In this document: one piece after another, positions 55,440 to 64,000 of the stretch
Layout of the letters: each line of letters begins with the position of its first letter
How positions within the stretch are numbered: position 1 is the first letter of the stretch
DNA from: Casuarina equisetifolia
Lineage: Eukaryota > Streptophyta > Magnoliopsida > Fagales > Casuarinaceae
Length of the DNA stretch: 64,000 nucleotides
Assembly: GCA_028551475.1 (NCBI GenBank)
Contig: CM052356.1
Location: 10,195,884 to 10,259,883, forward strand
Reading direction: 5' to 3'
Program-made: the position numbers and the translations under genes
Notes under the pieces: model-generated
Database searches by the model: none
Told to the model about the DNA's origin: nothing
The model's input: only the letters and a program-made list of their open reading frames with translations

Positions 55440-57010
55440 CTAATAGTGCAAGGATTGTAAAACTCCCTGAATCTTTAATTTAAAGAGATTCACTGTTTCA
55501 TACTCTTCTAGCTTCCTTTTGTTCTTCAATATTTCCTTAAGAAATTTAGCATAACTAGGCATTTGAGCCAATGCATCTATGAAAGGAATAATAATATGTA
55601 ATTTCTTGAATACATCAAGAAACTTAGAAAATTGCTTTTCTATCTTATGCTACTGAAGCCTCTAAGGAAATGGAATTTGAGGTACATATGGTTGAGGATT
55701 ATCAAGGAATAATGTTCTCTTAGTTGTCTCCTTAAGTTATGCACTAACATCCTCATTCTTTTCCTTCTCAACTTCATCAACTCGCACCTGCTTGCCATTT
55801 CTTAAAGTTATTGCCTTTGCATATTCTCTCAGATTCTTCTCTGTATTGCTAGGTAATACATCATATTGTCTTCCCAAAACCATATTTGCTAATTGACCCA
55901 TATGCATCTCCAAATTCCTAAGAAAAGCCTTTTGATTTTGAGATCTTATTTCTTGGTTTTGAAATCTGGTTTCATATCTAATGTCTTCACTCTGCATAGA
56001 GGTGTACATCTTAGTAATCATGTGCTTAACAGTAGGCTTCTCTACCCCTAGTTGCTTGAATCCTGGTGGTGCTTTTATTAAACTTAAGCTACTCCATGAA
56101 AAATTTGGGTGATTGGGCCATCCGAAATTGGAAGTGTTGGAATATACATTATTTTGTGGTCTGCTTGAACTTCCAACAAAATTGGCATCTTCATTGCTTT
56201 AAGTTGATGATACCTGACACTCTATGCTTGCATGTCCTCCACCACAATAATCACATGTTACATTCTAAACCCTCATGATTGGACTACTCAAATTGTGTTT
56301 CTTCTTGTTAAGTCTATCAAACTGTGCATTCATTGCGGTAAAGGTATCCATTTCAAGAACTCCACTAACTTTCCTCCCTAATAGCCTCTCAATAAGCCAC
56401 TAATAAGTGTTCGATGCCATTTCATCCATAAGCCAAAATGCTTTTTCTAGTGTTTTGTTATGCAATGCACCTCCTGTAGTTGCATTAAGCATAAAATGGA
56501 GATTTGTGTTAGCCCTATTATAAAAAGTTTGTACCTGTGACTATATAGGTACTTCGTGATGCGAACATCCCTTCAGTAGATCTTTAAACCTTTCCCAAGA
56601 TTTATAAAGCAATTCATTGTCCATCTGCACAAAATTAGAAATACCGTTACGCATTTTAGTAAACCTTGCAGTTGGAAAGTACTTACCTAGAAACTTCTTA
56701 TCCAAGTCATCCCATGTCTTGATTGACTCTACAAGAAGAAAAGAAAGCCAATTTTTAGCCTTGTCTCTAAGAGAAAATGGGAACAACCTTAACTTGACTG
56801 CATCATCTGTGACTCCATTGTATTTGACCATGTTACAAATTTTGAGGAAAGCTTCTATGTGGGCATTAGGATCATCATTTGGTAACCTACTAAATTATGG
56901 TGAGTTTTAAAACATATGAATGATTGCTGGCTTGATTTCAAAGTTATTTGCTTGAACAGTAGGCCTTTTGATGCTTGATGCGGCACCCTGAATTGTTAGT
57001 GCAGCATAGT
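55440..57010 (-). pseudogene. Athila gag
   Basis: The capsid (Retrotrans_gag family) is open at 56831-56541: LRLFPFSLRDKAKNWLSFL, TWDDLDKKFLGKYFP and LYKSWERFKDLLKGCSHHEV. A knuckle CDYCGGGHASIEC (CX2CX3HX4C) lies at about 56250, followed by NHPNFSWSS (near 56110) and the 56021-55737 segment with a QNQ-rich coiled coil, MGQLANMV and AKAITLRNGKQV. All of these are typical Athila gag landmarks. Premature stops separate the parts. Confidence 0.88.
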
Positions 57011-57307
57011 CTTTTAGAAGTTTACATTTATCATCATTGTCCACCATTTTTCTAACTTCAGTTCTTTATTCTCTTAACTGCTTTTGTTGCCCTCTAAGGG
57101 TGTGCTCAATTTTTGGATCAGGATCAATAAGTTGTCCTTCTTGATCATGGGTCATACATGTCTACACATTCGAGAATAAAAGCAATTTACCAACAAAATT
57201 CTTTTCTCTCTGTAACAAAGATAATATAAGGAAAGTAAAATTGAAAATAAAGGCTAGATTAAACTTAGAATCAATCCGATGTTAATATTAATCAACAATA
57301 AACAACT

Positions 57308-57333
57308 AATCCCCAACAACAATACCAAAAACT
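57308..57333 (-). promoter_or_regulatory. Primer-binding site of the Athila element
   Basis: After the LTR end ACA the minus strand reads AGTTTTTGGTATTGTTG, then TTGGGGATTAG. It matches the Athila-type TTTTTGGCGCCGTTGCCGGGGATTAG region (tRNA-Asp type, from memory) except at positions where CpG or CpC became TpG or TpA, so it shows the effect of cytosine deamination. Confidence 0.7.
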
Positions 57334-58918
57334 TGTTCAGTGAAATTCTACATCCAAGTGTATATGTCAAACAAGTAATATAATGATGAAATTGAGTATC
57401 ATCCTACAGGAATTAGTGTTATCAACTTGACTAATTACTAATAGTGAATTGGTCCTATAATTTATCTAGCAAATCATCATGGAAAGATATTCTAAATTGA
57501 AATTACACTAAAGTAATCAACTTCCAAAGAGTTAATTAAATATGACAAGTGTGCTAGAGCATCCGACTTCATCATAGTTAGTAGATATGAATTCCAATAG
57601 TTTAATGCTTGCAAGAACAATAATATTTATAAGATGATGGAATTTTCTTAATTTATTCATTATCCTATGTCTTGGTATAGTGAATCTACTTAGCTCATTA
57701 ATTTATTGTATGTCTACTCATGAATTAATGAACTAAGAGCATTAAAGTCAGTGAATATTCCAATTTAGGCTGCACAATTAACATAGCATATGTCTACCCA
57801 CATTTAATTTATAGTTGTACATTATAAGATGCATTTGCATATTTTCTCTTGTCAGTCTCAAATATGCACATCAAAATAACTAATTGACGACAAATCACTT
57901 AATCACATTAAAAGTAATAATGTATAAATCACATAAATATATTGTCTTACATAACATGTCAACTAAGGAACTTATAACATCTTAACTAGGCTACATCTTA
58001 GCTCTAACAATGGTAGTTTAGTTCATAGTATTAAAACAACAAGAATAATACTAAAAATTGCACAAAACATCTTAGATTGGAGAAAATAAATGTTGTCACC
58101 AAGTTCTTCTTCCCTTAAAATGTGTTTGTAAAAACTCCATACAAAGAAAGAGCTTCAGAAATTGTCATGTGAAGAAAGCACTTTAGAATGCGCCATCATG
58201 CTCTAACTCCACACGCCACCACTGCTCCTCATAGAAATGCCAAAATTTGGTTGACAAAGATATCTAGACTGCTGATATGTGGAGAAACTATGCTGATTCG
58301 CCACACAAGTGTACAAATCTGACAAAGAAGATACCTTGAACGGAAAAAGCTTATTCTTGTTAGAAAAGAGCTTCTCTACTGCTGGAGTTTGCACAAAAGT
58401 GGTCAGACGGTCAGGCAATCTCTCTAAAACTCAGAAATGTTTTAGATTTTGAATAGGTCCAAGGCCAAAGAGGGTTAGTTTACTGTTGCATGACTGATTT
58501 CTCTTTTCCCCTTTCTTTTCTCTATCTTCTCTCTCCTAGTTCCCTCTATTTCCACTATGTTTTACACAGCCCGACAATTTGCTCCTTTTTTGTTGCTACC
58601 CAGCCCACTTGTTCATTCATGGTCCACTTAAGTCCTCCTTATTTTGGTCACATGCTTTCCCTTGTTAATTCATTTGTCTGGTCTCGTTTCTTTCAAGCCT
58701 TTCAGGTGTTTGATTAATTACTTCTTTCATGTGAGTTATTTTCTCTTCTCTTTTCCTTCCAATTTTGCTTTAGTTCCTTCTTTTTCTTCCATTTTGGGTT
58801 TTTTGCATAAAATAAAAAAAATACATAAATATAATTAAATATAAATATAATTTAATAAAAACTATATTAAACTTTACCTTAAATAATAATAATAACTCTA
58901 TAAAATATAGAGTTATCA
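57334..58918 (-). repeat. LTR G, 5' LTR of the Athila element (long-LTR type)
   Basis: The plus strand starts TGTTCAGTGAAATTCTAC and ends ATAGAGTTATCA at 58918. It is 1585 bp and colinear with LTR F. The target duplication ACACC follows at 58919-58923. Confidence 0.9.
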
Positions 58919-59760
58919 ACACCTCTTACAACTCAGCATGAAGAGCAACAACAGCCCCCTGATAAGAATATTGATATCTATATATAAATAAGAATGGAGA
59001 TGAAGTAATCTTTAAGGAATCCTCACCTTTGGCCTATAACAATGCCTTTGTTGTCCCCGCATAAATAAAAGAAGAGAGCCCGATGGCTAAAGAGGTCAAT
59101 GCAAACCACAAGGATACACTCATAGTGGTCGAGGATGTGGAGAGTTCTATAGCCCACATAGACATTACTCAGCCTCATAAGGATCTGGAAAGAGCATAAC
59201 AAGATGATTTGATGCCCTTCTTATTGTAGAAACTTAAGGAAAGCATTTGTAGTAATGCCTTAAATATGGCTAAGTATTTATTAGATCCAATGACAATTGT
59301 AGCACCTAAAAAATGGGAGGAATTTCTACATGAGTTTAGACAAACCCTTAGGAAGTCTTTAATGTGTTTGATTGAATTAGAAAAGGAGAAAACTATAGCG
59401 AAAAGCATTGAGACAAGTATAGGGGAACCTGTGGTTGAGGAGATACAAGAATCTTAAGGTATTTAAGCTCATTCTATAGCTAGAAATGGTTTGCAACATA
59501 TGATTGTTGAGGAGTTTGTAGAGCCAATCACCTTGTTGCCAACAAATAAATCACCAAGCCTAAATAGCATGGAGGATTTTGGGATATGTGAATATAATCA
59601 CTCTAGCAACCATGCTAATACCAATAACTCCATCTATAGTGATCAACTTTCCTATCATATGGAAGGTTCAATTGAACCCCTCTCTAATAGTGTCAACCCA
59701 AAAGCAGCCACGCAAGTGGATGCTTACAATGACAATAGTGAAGCCCACATTTAAACCTGT
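58919..59760 (+). pseudogene. LINE ORF1, 3' part after the Athila insertion
   Basis: The plus-strand frames 59266-59457 and 59491-59754 are acidic and polar, for example PKKWEEFLHEFRQTLRKSL and MQHMIVEEFVEPITLLPTNK. They continue the direction of the DUF4283/CCHC protein at 33018-33835, whose C-terminal tails are low-complexity in plant LINEs. The target duplication at the Athila ends supports the join. Sequence similarity alone would not identify this part. Confidence 0.5.
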
Positions 59761-61529
59761 TACCAAGGCCCTAGCTTGACCAACATGGCATTCGATAAGA
59801 CAACAAGGGCATGGACAAAAAAATGGTTTGCCTGAATTACATGTGCAATTGTATGAACCATCATGAGGACCAATAGGATTAGGCTCTAGTTATAGTCTAG
59901 TCCAGTTAGGTACAGTTTGGTTGTTGTGCCAAATGAGTATTATTTAGCCATTGTTGGGCCATGCTTGTGGTAGGTACCAGCTCTGCCTTTGCATCTTGTG
60001 TTGAATTTATTATATATATATATATATATATATCAATATAATTAAAAAAAAGTCTTACCTTTCCCGAAAATGGCATTGCAACATCCATCTTCCCCATTGG
60101 TAGCCTCAAATGAACTACAAAAGTTAGGGTTTCATTTTCCTAAAATCCCCAACTAATAGGCATTGCCTCCATTCTTTTTGGACCATTTTAATGGCGTCAT
60201 CAAGCGAATGGTGCACGTGCATGTGGGAAATTTGGCTTCATAGAGCTCCATAGCTCTCATGTAACCCTAATAGAAACTCAAGGAGGCAACCTTCATCTTG
60301 AAATCACCAGAATTCTTCAAGGATGATGAGTGTTAGATGATAGATAACAATGTAGTTGTTCAAATGATCCCACAACTACTACAAATGCAATACATATCTA
60401 TTGACCATATCCAATAGCTGAAAAGTAAAATGATTTGCCTCTTCACTTCAAGTACTTCATTGCTACCAATTTAAAAAAAATTAGTCATGGATTTGCTTCC
60501 ACATCTCTTGTGCTTGAGTTGCTATGAAGTGTCTATATAGATTGAAAGTTTGTTAGAATCAAGCTTGGCTTGATATTAATTAAAGGACATACTTACTTAA
60601 ATAACCTAAAGCAACAAATTAAGGACTTATATAAAACATTTTCAATTTTTAGAAGAAGGCATCTAGGAAGAAAAAAACCTTATTTTGTCATCAATAGTTT
60701 TCATTAACATTTTTATAATTTATGTTTGGAATAGTTTATTAGTAGTCTTATAGGTATTTTCTTGTGGCTTGATTATCAATAGTCATGGATTGGGATTATT
60801 GTGAAACTTTTGATTATTATATGTTTTGGGATTGGATTGAATTGATTAGTACAAGGTATTCTTTTACTTAGGGTTCTTGTATTTCCTTAATTGTGGTTTG
60901 TGTAGGTCTTAAGTCTTAATAAAGTCACTAAAGTAAGGATCCAAGATAGAACCATCCCCTTGCAACGCTCCCAATGAGTGTAAAACAGTGATCCAGGGGC
61001 AAGCTCAGGTAGAGAACCGTTTACAAGTTGGTACTTGTTCTTCCCTAAAATTGCAAGCTTCATATCCCTAGACTAGGCAACAAAGTTCTCATTTTCGACG
61101 AGCTTTTCAGGTATTGTTAGAATCACGGTGTTTTTGTTGGTAGTCCATCCTTATCAAACAACTAAGAAGATAAGAAGATAAGAGTTTGAAATAAAAAACG
61201 GATGCAATAGTAGCAGGAGGCAACAACCAAGTTTGAACCTGCAAAATTTGACAGCAAATTATGTATTGTCTTGTAATCATCCTATCTACATGGAAATAGC
61301 TGTAGAATAACTTGGAAATCTCTTGAAGATAAAGTATTATATCTTTAGTGTTTAATTTTCTTCTATAAATTAGAGATTTGTGATAGAAAACGTAAAAGAG
61401 AATTCAACTTCTGCAGAAACTGAAAACAGAACAGTTTTTTATGTCAACTTTGAAAGCTTGTAACTTTCTCCATACTTAATGAAATTTCGTGTTTCTTGTC
61501 CAGATATCTTCCTTGTCTTATCTAGTTTA
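59761..61529. other. Unassigned stretch with TA microsatellite
   Basis: (TA)n lies at 60009-60033. The motif TGTTAGAATCA, typical of a copia LTR terminus, occurs at about 60550, 61128 and 61530, suggesting LTR debris. No coding sequence was recognised on either strand. Confidence 0.4.
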
Positions 61530-62117
61530 TGTTAGAATCAAGCTTTGTCTTATTCTGCTGTGTATTGAGTTAGAAATCGATCCTACAATTTTGACTGGGT
61601 GCCAAACAAAAAGTTTTGTTGGGTGCAACGATGATTCCTTCTCTACAATTCGATGGGGGGCATGAGAGCGGCGGCCAAAACGTGGAAGGCAACCAAACCT
61701 ATTGTTCTGGGGAGGCAATCGCCCACCTGAGCATCTGCTTGCCATTAGAGATGGAAGCCTTAGATCAAGCTGATGCCAAAGTGCAGAAGGGTAGGGCGAA
61801 TATCTGGTATCAATGAAATTCTGCTATGAGCAAGCAGCCAACCAGTAGCGAAAAACTCGAAAAACTGAAGCTCATGATGATAAATCAAGGATCACCGATG
61901 GCTGTGTACAAAATCGTCAATCTATATTATTGATTAATCAAATGAATCGTTCTACAAGGGGATTACAAGTAGAAGATAGATACAAGATGAATAGAACCCA
62001 AGAAAGATAAGAAGGACACAAAAAGATCAATGTACAAATAGATGTTCCCTATCATCATATTAACCAGTCGACAATAAGAATAGTCAAGTAACTATATTGG
62101 CAATATCACTTTTAACA
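61530..62117 (-). repeat. Probable solo LTR of a copia family
   Basis: Starts TGTTAGAATCAAGC and ends ACTTTTAACA, giving the TGTTA/TAACA short inverted ends of copia LTRs in minus orientation. Positions 61925-62117 match 29440-29648. The flanks GTTTA (61525-61529) and GTTAT (62118-62122) agree in only three of five bases, so the left boundary is uncertain. A CpG-containing stretch (61650-61720) is richer in GC than the surroundings. Confidence 0.5.
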
Positions 62118-64000
62118 GTTATGCTTCTTGACTCAGGATGTTATACAACGAAAGAAATGCTGGGCTCATCCAGTTTAGTTCTTCCCTCGAAGACTCCAAA
62201 GAAATTAAGCAGCCCATCATGTTAAAGGCACGAGACATTTGGCCTGATCGCCTTCACGGATGAGCTGTCACCGATCATGGAAGCTTTATGAATGATCAGA
62301 CGCCAATTATGGATTAAAACTTATTTCTAGAAATAATCAGCACTTTTGCTGGTCAGTACTAAATCTCACTTTATAGATATATTCTCCTATTTTAATATTA
62401 TTTTTTTTCCTACTCTTCGTTTATGGAAAATGAATCTTACGACTTCTTATTGACCAGAATAACTCTAAGAGGTATCAGATGCCAATTATGAAGTTAAAAT
62501 TCATAAATTAAGGAGAAATTTTGCTGGCCTGTACAAAACTGTCGCTTAGAAGGAATATTCTTCTTTTTCTTCGAATTTATTCAACTCTGACGAACCTTAG
62601 TCTAACATTAATCTGCCCACTGTCTTTCTTATGACGTTAAAGAATAAAGTAGTCAAACTGAAAGGAAATGTGATTCTAGTATGAACTATGCACCACTATT
62701 TGACTTCTTCTTTAATATTCCTAATCTATATCAGCCAAAAAAAAACGAATATAAATAGAGAACGATAAAACAGGCAACAAAGCACGGTAACATGTATTTA
62801 AAAAGTCGAGATTATCTATAGTAAATATTTTGTTTCTACAGCCGAAATATAGAGACAAGATTCAACGTTCTCTCTTCGAGACGAATGTCCGTTATTAGTA
62901 ATATCATTTTGAAGGAATTAATAGAATTGAGATGATGATACTTATTCAGTATGTAAAATGCGTCAAGAGGAATTGATATTAGCAAATAATTTGTTTCTAA
63001 GAAAATGTAATTGGTAAGACTACCTTATGTATCTTTAGGTCAAATTCAAATTAATACCATTAAAAGTTTCTTTTTTCAGCTAAACACGGTTCTGGTTTGT
63101 CTTCTCATGCTTGATCAAAAGCGTAGGAACTTGATCTATTTTCTTCATCGAGAAAATTGTGCGTGTACGATACTGCAAACGTACAGTACCGTCAATGAAC
63201 CTCGGTTAACTAATCGGCAACGGCGCTAACAGTTGTGACACCTAATGACCTAATCAGATTGAACTTCATAGTAATATGCAGGTGTATTTCGATGAGCATT
63301 CCCCATTACTTCAAGTGATATTATTATCCACTTGTGCGACGATTCTTTCTCTCCTTCTCTTCCTTCTTATATGATTTGCCGCGCATGTTGCCTTCGGACC
63401 ATACTTGTTTCTCTCCTCTCTTCCTTTCCTGCCTCCTTTGCAACTTTTGAAATAGGATCTGGCCCAACTAGAAGACGAGAGAAAAGAGAGAAGGGAAAAA
63501 GAAAGCCAACAAACTAAGTGAATCACTCTTCATTAAATTTGTACCAAGGAACAATTTACAATTTATTCAAGTTTACGCCAAATAACAAAAGGAGTAACGG
63601 TCCCAACTTGCCGCATTGGTTGAAGCTCAAAGGGGACCCGCCCAAATGGTCAGGTCCCAGACACTACTTCCTTTCCCCACTTTACCAAATTAAAAAAGCC
63701 CCCCAAAACAAAGGGAATTAAGGCAGCGTCACCATGCATAATACAATAAATGAAACCATGCTTATAATGCTCCTAATATATTGACAATGCCAATTAAAAC
63801 TCTCTCTTGGGTTTAAGATTTGAATAAATAAAATATTCTCATCTTTAAAAATTTTCAACAAGTCTGCAAATTGCTCATTTGTTGACGCATCTGCATAACT
63901 CCCTCTTGTATCTCAAGATTCAAACTTAATATGCTTTGTTCATCTGTTAATACCAAAGTTTCTCAACAATCTCAAGACTCAAAATATCTTAATTGTAGTA
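62118..64000. other. Unassigned low-repeat DNA
   Basis: Base composition is more even than in the transposon blocks. No open frame over about 75 codons, no recognisable domain and no tRNA or hairpin RNA was found. Pyrimidine-rich tracts occur at 63345-63440 (CTTCTCTTCC-type). Confidence 0.4.

Larger units (their letters stand above)
33836..58918 (-). mobile_element. Athila-like Ty3-gypsy retrotransposon, nearly complete but twice interrupted
   Basis: The minus-strand order is 5' LTR (58918-57334), primer-binding site, gag, protease, RT, RNase H, integrase and a long 3' untranslated region, then the 3' LTR (35443-33836). The target duplication is GCACC (33831-33835) and ACACC (58919-58923). 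RT motifs (NELIPTRTVTGWRVC, FMDDFSVFG) and the integrase [14 protein letters not shown] motif mark the Athila lineage. Two insertions interrupt it: a SIRE-like copia in integrase (42561-52173) and an inverted-LTR element in the 3' region (36461-41639). Without them the element would be about 10.3 kb. Stops are scattered through all domains. Confidence 0.9.

Noticed and set aside
63311-63526. Arg-rich minus-strand frame
   Set aside because: Produced by a pyrimidine/purine-rich tract; no start context or homology recognised.
1-64000. CRISPR array, operon, bacterial terminator or phage structures
   Set aside because: The window is plant nuclear DNA; the repeats are LTRs and microsatellites, and no regularly spaced short repeats with unique spacers were seen.
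1-64000. tRNA, rRNA or snoRNA genes
   Set aside because: No A-box/B-box pairs or rRNA blocks were noticed by eye; the tRNA-like matches are retroelement primer-binding sites.

Overview
The window is plant nuclear DNA, almost certainly angiosperm. It is AT-rich and almost entirely built from LTR retrotransposons of typical plant lineages: SIRE/Maximus-like Ty1-copia, chromovirus-like Ty3-gypsy and Athila-like Ty3-gypsy. It also has one LINE ORF1 fragment, several solo LTRs and a MIR169-type hairpin. No intact protein-coding host gene was recognised, and every retroelement reading frame is broken by stops or frameshifts.

Layout. 1-4552: minus-strand SIRE-like copia remnant, running off the left edge, with a solo gypsy LTR (3047-4283) in its LTR. 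4553-11054: minus-strand chromovirus with a solo copia LTR (8299-9895) in its gag. 11055-13495: unrecognised DNA, then a plus-strand copia fragment. 13496-17100: island without recognisable transposon sequence, holding decayed minus-strand reading frames (13660-15390) and a minus-strand MIR169-like hairpin (15575-15697) with TATA and CCAAT elements upstream. 17600-24455: plus-strand copia fragment and another degraded LTR element, into which an unusual single-LTR Athila-related element (20246-23750) inserted. 24460-26090 and 26399-27703: two more solo LTRs. 29150-32760: minus-strand copia remnant.

33018-59760 is a deep nest. A LINE ORF1 relic was split by a minus-strand Athila-like element (33836-58918; target duplication GCACC/ACACC). 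That element was interrupted by a plus-strand SIRE-like copia (42561-52173; AAACT both sides), itself interrupted by a solo gypsy LTR (46673-47989). The Athila element also took a second insertion (36461-41639; TCAAT both sides) whose two ends are the same LTR terminus in inverted orientation, and a further solo LTR (38863-40113; AATGT) sits inside that. 59760-64000 holds a probable copia solo LTR (61530-62117) and otherwise unrecognised sequence.

The most informative observations are: (i) the MIR169-like gene; (ii) the inverted-LTR insertion with its microhomology junction, best explained by template switching during reverse transcription; (iii) the single-LTR element with a perfect target duplication and a paralogous empty site in the same window; (iv) evidence that both aberrant elements belong to a gag-retaining, pol-deleted (non-autonomous) Athila subfamily. 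Coordinates of termini and target duplications were read base by base. Domain boundaries inside degraded elements are approximate.
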